Origin: Metaphire vulgaris
Taxonomy: Eukaryota > Annelida > Clitellata > Crassiclitellata > Megascolecidae
Direction of reading: 5' to 3'
Assembly: GCA_018105865.1 (NCBI GenBank)
Contig: CM030836.1
Location: forward strand, 1,054,001 to 1,118,000
Length of the DNA: 64,000 nucleotides
Shown here: positions 13,335 through 26,740 of the stretch, piece after piece
Layout: each line of letters opens with the position of its first letter
How positions within the stretch are numbered: the stretch's first letter is position 1
The notes under the pieces: generated by a model
The model's input: only the letters and a program-made list of their open reading frames with translations
What the model was told of the DNA's origin: nothing
Databases searched by the model: none
Translations under genes and position numbers: made by a program

Positions 13335-16300
13335 TTACTTCTGCGAAATACAGAAGGGAGATATGCTGTTGGTCTCCACGTAGAAGATTCCTCTTGCCGG
13401 ATACTTATCTGCATAGAACCCCATACTCTGAACCGGTTGATCTGTCTTCTCACACGAATCCTAACAGAAGGAGGGAATAAACATTACATAGATATACACA
13501 TTACTGAATCAAGCATGTGAAGTCCATCAATGAAATGTACAATAGACCCTAAGCGGCTTCACGAACGGCTTCGCAACGGATTCTCCCAGCAACTAATTTG
13601 GTGGTGAGATGTAATTCAGATTTATCCAATTCTTTACATCATACGCCCAGGCTCTTCGCTGCATAGACGACATCTACAGTAAGTCCGATTCAAAACAAAT
13701 ACACGTCTTCCTTTACGACTGCTTCCGCCAGGTTCCCTAGCCTATCCATTGCACCTACACTAAGCTTCCTGGCCTTCCTATACAACAGGATCTTCAAGGA
13801 GTTGCCAACTTCTACTAGAAGAGTTCGCATTAAGCCCTCTTAATTTCATCATAGTAAGAAGTAAAATGGAGAAAATGATATTCATCAGCTTCAGCTACAG
13901 TTTGGAAGCAGTTGTTAAGACCGCTCATCATCAGCACCGTGTAGCTCTTAGTTATTAAACAAACCGTAACTGCTCTCAACTCTCATAATAATATTGATTG
14001 ATCGAATTTTTGTTTTAGAATTTCGATCTTCTTTAATTCTGCGTTTCTATCTGAATTGGCCATTGAAAAGCAAGGGCAGTTCAAGTAAATGAAACAACTC
14101 TTATAATCTGTGAGGGATCGAACTTTTGTTCTAGATTTTTATCTTCTTTAATTTTGCGTTCGTCTCTAAATTGGTCATTGAAAAGCAAGGTCAATTCAAG
14201 TAAAAGAAACATCAAATTGCAAGACTGCATAGAATATCGCTCAACAAAAACCATCAATTCACAGTAAACATATGCGTTCGGCTTTTAGATATAGAGTATG
14301 TTTATGCTATTCATGCTATTGTTTCTAATAAGTTTATATGCCGTAAAATTTGAATGAATTTGCTTTGTAACCGGTAGTTCTGTATAATCTGTGCAGATGT
14401 AGTTGGAGAGAAAACACGGATTCTTCTGAACAGATTCTATGTATAAATCAAGAGCCCGTCGGTGGCTGCACATGATGGGTGGCTCTGAAACTAGAATGAA
14501 AATTTGACATATTTTAAGGAAAACGTATCAATATTGATGCAATATTGAACTATTGCACGATTAAGTAATAAGAAGAATAAGTATCATTAATGAGGTGAGC
14601 ATCTAATCAAAATCTGCGCCTGACTCATTTGATTTGAGTAATTATGTGACATGATAAAAAGACAAACATAGATTGTCTCAAAATATATCTGGTATCAAGA
14701 TTCGACCGTAGGTATTATACTATTATATTGCCAATGATATAGGCCTAATACGCTTAATACGTGTACGGTAAAAGTTCCGTACGCTAAAAATACATTGCTT
14801 AATATAAGTTAACTGAAATGTTAAAATTTAGCTCGAAATCTAATTCGATATTATGTGAATTCATCAAAACGCTTTGACTATTCACGTTGTACCAGACATC
14901 GGTTGGCTCCGGCTGCTTAATGCCCGAGAACATCCGGTGACCGGGGGCATGCGACAACCTGTGTTCTGTGGAGAGGTTCTGGAGCGACATCTTTGATATT
15001 CCCGAATGCATCCTTGGTTGATGTCTCAATAGACTGTCAGTCTGCGATTAACGATTAGTGGCAGCCCAGGACTTGCAGTGAATAACAGCAGGGTCCCAAA
15101 TGGAATTAACCACGACCACCTATATGAATTAACTTTGGCCGGCCGAGAGTTAAGTCAACGCTTAATGCATCGGTCTATAGTTGCTATGTTTGTGAAACAC
15201 TGATCTTGGGTTCATTTCCCAAAATTAATTAAAATCACGTTTATTATCGTCGTTTTAAAAGATCATGAAATTCACGCAAACGGCAAAAGTCACAGAGGTT
15301 CTCACACAGGACATTCCCTACTGAACCACATTGAACCTTTTTATATTCTATATTATATTATTTATATAATCGCCCAACCTTCCACGGAAGCTTTCAAGAC
15401 CGTGAATTTCTACGGGACCTACTGTATAGATAAGAGGTAACCATAGAAGTACGTCGGAGCTCGACGCCACTGCGAACGTATTTTAACGTAGGCCTATAAA
15501 TAGGCCCTACATATATAATCTATATGGGCATATTATAAGTATAGGCCTATAATACGCGTATTTTTCCAGGGGACGTAACGTACTTTCGAGTCTGGCATCA
15601 GTCATCAACAAAAGCTGACAAACTGTCGGAGATAATAACATCATTGCAAATTCAATACAATTTTTGTCACTGTTTGAAAATGAACCTTTGGTGATATCGA
15701 GGTTAGCCTTAGACAAGCAGCCTGGTTGATCTCTGCCTCCATTTGCATAGAAGTCCACGTGACCTAACGGCCTAAGTGTTCCGTAGCCATCTTCGTACAG
15801 CGGACGCCCATTCGTATGCATAACATCAACAAAGATGGCGCAGGATGGATTTACACCAGCAGACACGTCTCTGTCTTCAAACGATGGACCAGCAGGATCC
15901 AGAGCTATGAATAGGGAAAATATCGGTTATCATTAATTAATACGTCAGACAGTAACATACGAGTAGGCCTATAATAAGCGATGCGCTGCAAGAATGGGAA
16001 ACCGATCTCGTGATCACAATTGCATGACTAATGACTTGTAAGTCGTCGCATAAGCTACTCCTTTCGATCGAAAACTTTTCATCATAAATTTCAAAAAGTC
16101 TATTAACCAGAGCAGAAAATAAAATCATTTTCATACTTAATTCTATGACATGGCCTCGAAAGAATGAATGCCATTTCTACCGTAACCATCACTCAACAAT
16201 TTGACAATTCAATTCACATGATTTTAACAGAAAAGTGTTATTGTGTGATTGATCTCTCTGAGGAGAGAATTGGGACTAGTTTTGCAGAACTAACCGTTCG

Positions 16301-19300
16301 AGGATTTATATAACATATCAATAACAGGACTTAGAGTGGCTTAGTAGGGTCAGCCCTGTATGAGAATAACTATTTAGTTACAACAAAAATGATAATTATG
16401 TGGCTGCTGTTTGATTACTGCCGTAATTATTATTTTTGTTTTTGCTATAATAATCATTATAATATAATATAATGTAAACGAATCTTTCAAATATTATAAT
16501 ATTATAAATGCTTCAAAAGTAACGTACTTACAACCTAATGTTAGTCGCTGTTATTTATGTTTATTATTGTTTTTATTCTTATTTGTCATTTTTATTGAAG
16601 CAACGCCTGATATTATATTAAGTTGCCCTTTCATAAAAACCGATTTTGCTGCGACAATATTTTGTCAAACAAAGTATAGGTCTATTCATTGTGTGAATAG
16701 CAGTTGTTTTAAGGTTAATGTTCTATACTTGAATTTCCATAGACCATGATCAGAGCCAAGCACTATTGAATTATTTACTTATTATGAATCATGTTCTCTA
16801 ATATGCGTTACTACTTATTATAATCAGTGGATGCCAATACCTGTTATTCGACCAAATTGTCCAAACTGTCCTGCATGACCACAGGTGTGAGCTCCAAGGC
16901 TGTGTCCAACGCAATACTGCTTGCTTCTGGATGAACCTCCGTTTCTGATGGTGTAATTTGAGACGAGGGCGATCCATGCTCCCACTGTCCTTGTCTCTGA
17001 CGCTGCTTGAGGATAAAATGGGTTGAATGAACCTAATGCCCAGTCTACAGTGATCACGTTGTAGTCATCCTGAAACGTTACATTGCATATTTAAATAAAT
17101 AATTTTGTTACGAAAGATCTAAGACTATATGTACACATTCCGAGCAGATACTAGCAAACATCAATGACATGCATGTACATGTAAATCTATTTGCTACAAC
17201 TAAAACAATTCTATTATAATCGCTGAAATGTGTTCATCCATAACGAATATCTATGTCGATGGCGAGTCGATATGGAATAGATATCAGTCAAATAATTAAT
17301 TTGGCGAGGAATTTCAGGTTGTGGCCTTGAAGTCTAAGAATGTTGTTCTGCTTTGAATTTGCTTTCAATAGAAGGAATTTCCGAATGATGTGCAGATCCT
17401 TGTTTTCAACTGCCGGGAACAATCTTTGTTCAGCTGTTCTGTCATGTCTGCAAAGTTATGAATGATATTTAGAACAACTTTTCCCGTCACTGATACAATA
17501 TTCGATTGTTTTTACAATAAGCTTGAATAATTATTGTCACTCAGTAGACTTTAAAATGTTTCAACGTATAAATGCACTTCAAAATGCAATAAACGCTTAT
17601 GCTAACCAGTTCTAGAGCATTGTCCTTGATTTCAGACATCCATGTCGAAGTTTTGGGAGAATTAACAAATCCATGGACAAGGTATATTGTTGTAGCATTC
17701 CCGCTGAAATTCGAGCTGCAATATACAATATTTATACTTCTAGATATCAGAGTATTACTCTTTCCAGCAAATTGAATTTCGAAACTGTCCATATTAATTA
17801 GGTAAAAGTTTACCACCGCCCTCTGGCGAGTAAGGCTGAGTCGACCTTGGAGCTCCTGCGGGTATCGAATCCGCGACCTTCTGCTCCATCGTCCAGTGTT
17901 GTTACCACTCTGCTAAATTCCCACCCCCGTATTAATTAAGTTTACAAAATAATGGAAGGGGTTTTGAAAATTGACACTTGTTGACAGAGGAGGGCCAAGA
18001 CTTAAAATTGACTTTAACCATTTCATTGTGTACAATAAATTTAGTAAATCAAAAAATATGAATTTTAATTTCAATAGTCGGTGCATTGGTCCTCTATGGT
18101 ACACACTCGCTCGTCCGTCATCAGCCCACCATTTAATTCCTTAACCGTTTGCCCTCTTACCTAGGGATTATAGTCTTGCGTCATCACATTTGTAAAATTC
18201 GATCGTAGACTGTTATCGAATGTAGTATAAAATAATTTTAGCTAGTAGAGGGGGATCAAGGCTTTTGACATAATATCATTAGGTGACCACTGAAAGTTTG
18301 ACAGTTGGTGACAAAGGGGGTTCAAAATTGCCTTGAATTTTTGGACATAATTAAGTGGCGGCCCCATGAAGGAGGTGCAAATATTTAGACATAATTTAAG
18401 GTGTCCCAGAAAGTTTGACAGTATTTGACAAGGGGAGGGGTCAAAATTGCCAAAATGTCGTTGTCGTAATTAATGGACAGCCCCTGAGTTGAATCACTAA
18501 TATGGCGAGGCCCTTCTAACGCGATATAATATAATTCTAATTCTGATTAATTATTAATAGCGGAACCATCTAACTTACGGTATGTAGTCCGCTGTGATAG
18601 TTTCGCCATTGTCCGGGTTGCGTCGAGTATAAAGCTGCATATCAATGAAAAGGAGTCTTGGACATCGTGGAAGAGGAAGACCAACGTATGGAGGCGCATT
18701 GCTAAAGCACATGTTGTCCAGCTCAGGACAACAAATTCTGTTGCACAAGACATCAAAAATAAAAGATGGATCAAAGACATGTTAATAGAGTAAAAACATT
18801 GAAAAACCGTAGATACACAAGTTATACGAATAGTCACAGTCACCACCGTAGAAAGGCATCATGTTCCTCGAGGACAAGAGGGGGTGGACCGGACCCCATA
18901 TTCGTTCTGAGGTGAATTTGTGCAGAACCGTTGCGTTGTAACAACATATAAGGCACGGATGAGCGAATATTTCTCCCGTGCGCTCAATCACCTACCACCA
19001 GCAAAAAGTTAACGAAGCGTCCACAGATGTCGAGAATCCAAGCGCTTCGCCCGACAAAGTAATCAGCCTAATTTCTATAGCGCTCTTGTAGCTTAATTCC
19101 TCCAGTGACTTTTCTTATCTTTAATTCTTTTCTGTCCTGTCCTATATATGTTCCCTTGACCAACCGACCGTTTTAGGCCTAGATAATTAATTGATAATTG
19201 TGTGCGGCTGCTTTGTTAAGTATTTTTAATGGTGTAGACAGTTATGACAGCTTTACTGTCTGTCGCCGTCAACATTCAGAGCACAGCGAACCTTGGTACA

Positions 19301-19614
19301 TTACACAGACGATTTTAACTTCCACTCTGTGATGGCGGACATGCGACTGTCTGAGAAATAAAATCCCTGACCGCCCCAGTAGTGAACCGGGCTGATGGAA
19401 AATCTTTCCGGCTTCAAAACCTACTTCCCTACCTAGAGAACCGCCGAGGAAGACGATAGCGCTGCATTATTTTGAACCTTGCAAGGTTATTATTAACAGT
19501 TACTATTCCACACAAATCACATATTCAAGGGCTCAAAGCCAAATAATATAAGCTACTCCGAAATTTCAGCAGGAGAACCACTTGCATTGATCCTGAACAG
19601 TTTGCTGTGTATAC

Positions 19615-19685
<71 letters not shown>

Positions 19686-22600
19686 TTTGATATTTGATGA
19701 AACACAATACTTCTATAATGCAAACCTTCATTTTCCAAAAGCAACCTCCCATCGTTCGTTAAACTAGTAATCGAAAAGTAGCTTCATAAGTTACCGACAA
19801 TGAACAAACGGTTTTAAAAGCAATAATTAAATTGATTAAATGATTTTCATTTTCATTTAGATGCTTTACAAGAACTTAGTTTACAAGGCAATGGAAACAC
19901 TCCCAATGACAAGTTTTCAGTTGTTATGTTGAAATCAGTCTACCTTCTCCACAAGTGTCTATAGAACTATAGCATGTAATTTATTTAGACTAATGCATTT
20001 TATGTCATTCCTTAGTTTACTAAGAGTTTTAAAAATGTGTCCAAGCAGTGTTGTCTCGATTTGAAGGGCCGCAAGGGTACGCGAGGCGGCGAGCGATTGA
20101 CCGCCGGACGATTGACCACACCCAGTAGGCACGGCAACGTTTAGTAAACGTTTAGGAGCGTATAGTTTACAAGCGGTGTTGGTTAACTTTTCGTGCTCTT
20201 CGGGACCCAGCCTGTCCCGATTACTTGGCATGCCTAGTACGACGACAAACGACGACCGGGTGCCGTCTCCAGCTGAGATCTGGCAGCCGCCACCGGCTGT
20301 ACGTTCCTCCTCCGGCCAGGACTCCGAAGTTTGGCGAGCGTTCTATGACTCGCGGTAACCCACGTCTGTGGAACGCGCTCCCTGATGCGCTGGCCGGGAT
20401 TACTTCACCTGAAACGTTTGCTAAAGAGCTGAAAACGCATTTGTTCACCATATCGTACAGTTGACTGTTGACTGTACAGCGCTTTTGGTTTTGGCCGATG
20501 GCCATGTTACGGCGCTTCACAAATCGTCGAATAATAATAATAATAATAATAAACGTTTAAAGTAAGTTGAAATAAGTTTAGATGTCGCTAAACTATGGCT
20601 AAACGTTACTACAACGTTTAAATGCTAACGTTTATTGTACGTTCGCATCTAAATGTTGTATCGACGTTGAGATGTCAACGTTTATTAAATGTTTGAATTG
20701 AAACGTTGATACAACGTTTAAATGCTAACGTTAACTGTACGTTCACATCTAAATGTTGTATCAACGTTGAGATGTCAACGTTTATTAAATGTTTGAATAG
20801 AAACGTTGATACAACGTTTAAATGCTAACGTTTGCTGTACGTTCACATCTAAATGTTGTATCAACGTTTTGATGCCAACGTTTATTAAATGTTTGACTTG
20901 AAACGTTGATACAACGTTTAAAATGCTAACGTTAACTGTACATTCACATCTAAATGTTGTATCAACGTTGAGATGTCAACGTTTATTAAATGTTTGAATA
21001 GAAACGTTGATACAACGTTTAAATGCTAACGTTTGCTGTACGTTCACATCTAAATGTTGTATCAACGTTGAGATGCCAACGTTTATTAAATGTTTGACTT
21101 GAAACGTTGATACAATGTTTACATGCTGACGTCTATTAAACGTGTGATTTGAAACGTTGATACAACGGTTATATGCTAACGTTTATCGAACGTATGGCTA
21201 GAAACGTTGATACAATGTTTACTTGCTGACGTCTATTAAACGTGTGATTTGAAACGTTGATACAACGGTTATATGCTAACGTTTATCGAACGTATGGCTA
21301 GAAACGTTGATACAATGTTTACATGCTGACGTCTATTAAACGTATGCTTTGAAACGTTGATGCCACGTGTATATGTTAACGTTTATTGAGCTTACGGCTT
21401 GAAACGTTGATACAACGTTTATATGCTAACGTAAGTAAGTAAGTAAGTAAAGTCTCGTAAATTTCTATAGCGCTTTCAAAAAGAAACACCGTAGTAGCTG
21501 CTTATTCCTAGGCGCTCAATCTTAGTATGAAATAGCTAAAGATAAAGGTGGGTGGTCATTCATGCAGGGTCATTTAATCCAAAGGGTCATTAATTGTGGT
21601 TAAATTTAAAACTATAGTGTAGACGTTCACATCTAAAGGTTGTATAAATGTACGTTGAAATGTCAACGTTTATCGAATATATATGACTTGAAAATTTTCA
21701 AAAACGATATAACAAACATTAAATATCGTGCATAATTAAAAATTTAGTAGCAATTAATAAAAAATAACTAAGTTACTCAAAATCAATGACCCTCCCGACA
21801 ATGCATGCGTGCGTAATGTATGGATGGCCCTCCGCTGTTTACCACGCTGAATGAATTCGATAATAATAATTGTAATAATGGGAAACTGTCAATCCGAACC
21901 CATATCGATCGAAACACTTGAAACTAGTTTTCCGTATTAAACGGAAGTGAACTAATTTATACTTTAACTTTAATTAATTGTGTCCATTATTTTGGCAAAA
22001 ATTAGTATTTAACTTATTATACTTCTATGCGTTTGATGTTGAACGCGTAGCCTACATATGAGCTCGTGTAGAGATGTCCATGGGTCCATTTTTTAACAAC
22101 CCAATCCAACCCAATCCATCAAATCCCCAACCCATATATATGCCGGTAATTATAGGGCTATTTTACCCAACTCCACCCACCGTAAAACATTGCAATTTCT
22201 TAAACCATATATGACCCAACCCAAACCACCATTAATATGGAAAAGTCTGACCCAACCGAATCCAACCCAACCCAGCCCATATGGGTTAAAACCACCCATG
22301 CATAGACATGTGTTTATTCGATAGATTTCATTTTATGCTATAGCTCTTAATCGAAGATAAGTTCTTTGTTCTTGTTCTTTGCGCGGGTTTCCTCATCGCA
22401 ACCGCGTGTCCACCTAATTGTTCCAGCATTCACCAAAACGTTGTTGCTGCTTTGGTGGCTATATTGCATACCTGCGTTCTATCTTTAATTGCGGCTACAA
22501 TGAAACATATATGCGACTGTATAGAATTTGCGGCTGCATGCACCCAGTATGTATAGAATTAAAATAGACTTCATACGAGCTGTTAATTAGAGCCGCCTTC

Positions 22601-24422
22601 GTCCCTACCTTTATATTAAAACTGCTTCCGCTATAGCTACTTCCATAGTTCACTCTAAGCTAGACTACTGCAACTCACTGTTTAACAATCTTCCAAAAGC
22701 TTCCATACGCAAATTCCAATTGATTCAAAATGCCTTAGCTCTTGCAGTAACTAAATTACTTAAATTCCGCCACATTACACCATTACTCAAATCTCTACAC
22801 TGGCTGAAAAAAGCAGAACGCATTGAATATAAATAATATCGATGACTTACAACTCACTTCATACATCAAACCCAGTCTACCTACGAAATCTGATAATTCC
22901 ACAACATCATCGATCTCCTTATTCTCATGTAACTCTCCTTCGTCCTCTGAATCAATCATCTCTCAAAATTTGCAATCGTGCGTTTTCATATGCTGCACCA
23001 GAACTTTGTAATACAATTCCAGCACCCCTCCGCTGTCTACATCATATGGTCAAATAATAAATTCTGAGTCACAATTTCTCTCCCCTCTTGCAATATCTCC
23101 TAAAGTTTTTTCTAAACTAAAATCATTTCTCTTCAAAAATCATTTGCCCCTATAGCTGTTTACCGTCCCAACCACAATGATCGACTTTCGGATTAAATGA
23201 CCCTGCACGAATGACCCCACCTTTGGCTATAGTTATTTCACACTAATATAAGCTGGTCTAAGTATCAAGCGACAAGCGTTCTCTATATATCTATTTATGT
23301 CAAATCACGATTTCGCATCCAGCGGGCTATTTTGGCATCCAAAATTCAGCGTTTTTGGCATCCAGGTAGAAAAGGACTTGGCTTCACTGACTTTATAAGT
23401 AGTATTTTAGCGAAGAGATCCGGATCTCTTCGCCCCCTGACCAGGGGCTGGGTCCCTGGACCCCACTGGGGCTCTGCCCCAGACTCCCTTTAAAAGTTAT
23501 ATAGCCTAGTGCACTCATTGCGTGTGGAATAGTAATTCTAACGAATTCTAATGTTGTAAAAGTAAAAGTTGTTCAGCTTCAGGGTTAGGGTTATCCCTAA
23601 CCCTAGGTTAGGGTTATCCCTAACCCTAACCCTAGAGTTAGGGTTAGAGTCATCCCTAACCCTAACACCGAGAGAAAATCCATGGCCCCGGGACAAAAGG
23701 TCAATCCGGGCCCCTACCAAGTTAGAAAATTGGCGATTCCTTTTTTCAGTATGTTACAAGTTTTACGGTCCGTTTAACAAGTTTTACGGACCCCTGCCAA
23801 GTCAGAAGAATTATAAATTGGTGAAGACCTTTTTAAAATTGTTTTCGTGCACAGCACGGATTCAGTGAGTAACAAGATTTACGTACGATCCGACCCGGGC
23901 CTCCTACACAGTGCACTGGTTAATTAAAGTACTTTTCAGACGTGCCGGCCCCTCCCTAATTTTCATCCGGCCACTAAATTTCTTTAATTTCTTCCAAAAC
24001 TTTAGAACTTAAAAAACCGGCCTTTCCAAGTTTGCGAAAGTGCTGATGATTTTTTTGCTTATCAGGGTCTTTCGGATCTTCAAAGTAGTCGCATATAGTG
24101 GTTTGGATCTCATGCCAGACGTCCCGGATCTCTTCTCAGACGTCCCGGATCTCTTGCCAGACGTACCGGATCTGAGATCCGGCAAGATCTGGCTCACTTT
24201 AAGCCCTGCCTCTACAGGTCGCCTGACCCCTGTGCATTTGTCCCCTGCCCCCTCTCGGCGGCCCTGTTAAAAAGTCTTGATTTACACAAATTAATTGATC
24301 CCAATGATTGGTCTGCTTCATAGAAACAGCAATTGCTACTTATCATCTTCCATGGATTCTATGCAATTGAAAAACTACGTGAACGAAAAAAAAGCTGCAT
24401 TGTATATATATATATATATGTA

Positions 24423-24465
<43 letters not shown>

Positions 24466-26427
24466 ACTATACGTATGCACTGAGGGGTCGGATTTGAGAG
24501 ATTTATCCTATGTACGCAATGTGCAACCTGGGCGAGGGCTTGAAAATTTGACTTTGTTTGCGTGCGTACTATATGGACGGCCCCTTGCATATTTGAACAA
24601 TTTGTATAAAAGCTAGATAGTGTGTAGCCTATATAGGGGCTGTCCATATAGTAGGTACGAACTGAAGGGGAGGGGTCGAATTTGGGAGATTTTTCCTATG
24701 TACGCAATGTGCAAAGGGGAGAGGGGGTTTGAAAATTTGACTTTTTTGCGTACTGACTATATGGACGGCCCCATGTCTGGATTTAATGCATTTAATTTTG
24801 AAATTTTCGATTTTAAGCATTATGGAATCACAGCCATGTAATTTTGATTCAATTTTACAGTCAGTTGATAACGATGGGCTAAGGGGCTGTCCATTATTTA
24901 CGTTACGAACGTAAAATCTATGGCTTTTAAAGAAAAAATAAATGTTTTATGTAGAAGGAAGGAGATAGCTAAAATGTCTAAAAAATTACAAAGTAGAAAC
25001 TTGAAATCTAAATGCCTCTAAGTGTCTCTAGCTACGTAACAGCCTCTGTATTGGATTAGTCTTTGTAATTTTGTATCTGGACGGCCGATTGATCTGACTG
25101 ATTGATCTGATCGAGTGATTCACTGATTTGTGTCGACATCGGGTGAGCAGTTGGCGGGCGTTCCGGCTCTGCATATATCGGCGTTTGCTGTGAAGTCGGC
25201 AACAGCGAATTCGTATATCTGTCCAAAGAAGCCTAGCTAGATAGAACATCTGGAAATGCAACCTCGGTTAGAGAAATCAAGAATTTGACCAACTTAGGCC
25301 AGTGGTTCAGGTCCTGTCTTAGCGACCCACACCTGACCGGGGCTGCCGATAACTATCGATGGTCCCGACCTGACACCTCTGTCCACTGCGCCCAACCGCC
25401 CATCAGCCGTCAGCCAACTAACTGCCCAGTAACCATGACTGTTTAATAATTGCCTTGCCCAGTAACAAGGCTATCGGTTGGTCAGCCAGTGACTCATTCA
25501 TTCGAGTCTGTCGTGTTAGACTTATCACACTTATATTCAGTGCTTATTTTACTGATTTTACTGATTTATTTTATTGATTTCTCATACCTTATGCGTTAAT
25601 AGTATTAACTGCTTGCATTAGTAAATTTGTTTGCTTGTCAGCATAGGGTGACGAGTATTGTTAAGAGCGTAAACAGATATAGGTTACTGTGCATAGTTTT
25701 CGGATTATTCTCAGACATTTGGGATTACTTGTTCTGCAATGGATTCAAACTCGTGGATTTACAAACGGACATTCTAACTCGTGGATTTACAAACAGTTAC
25801 ACCAGTGTATATTCAAATTCATTCACAAATCCAACAACAACATTTCATAGTTATCCATTTCGACCTAAATAATAAGAAACTATGTATTTATTTAGGCTTC
25901 CATGATCTGTCACAGGGGAGGAGAGACGCAGGCATCTGTTTAAACAGAGAACTGGCAGGGCAGTTAATGTCAGGTAATTAGCGCTTCTTTTGAATCGTCT
26001 GTCGTCAATTTTAGTGTCAGTTCTGCAACCGCTGGTAACCCTGAATTCGTTGGCCTCGGTTATCCATCTGTCGCTGCGCAGTCTATCTTCGGTTAGACGG
26101 AAGCTAGAGCGAATCTAATTAGAGGTTCTGCGTCGCTTTGTACCATCTTCGAGTAAACTTTCGTACGTAGGCGAGGGGTGAATCCGAGCTCTGACCGACT
26201 GACCCACCTGGAGTGGGGGTTTGGTTCTGGTTCCTCTGTAGTAATAGAACTTTTGTTTAATCTTGTTCTCTTCGACAGACTCATCTCGGGTTCGATCAAT
26301 GAGGTGCCGGGTTCCGGCCCACTTTAACCACTGTCTTGAATCCTGATCCTGTTGGGGGTTGTCCATTTCGTACGTACACACTAGGGGAAGGAGAGTTTGG
26401 TATTAGATTTGAACAAAATACATTCCT

Positions 26428-26501
<74 letters not shown>

Positions 26502-26606
26502 GCAGACAGACTGACTGACATACATGTAGACAGACAGAGGCAAAGACAGATACGCAGTATCTAGCAGACGCTAGAGAGAAACAGAGAAAAAGGCAGAGAG
26601 AGAGAC

Positions 26607-26637
<31 letters not shown>

Positions 26638-26700
26638 TGACAGACAAAGAGAGAGAGACAGAGAGAGAAGAACAGAGAGAAAGAGTGTGTGTGTGTGTGT

Positions 26701-26740
<40 letters not shown>

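Noticed and set aside
20547..21431. CRISPR-like repeat array
   Set aside because: Repeats are head-to-tail monomers with no unique spacers, in eukaryotic intronic DNA.
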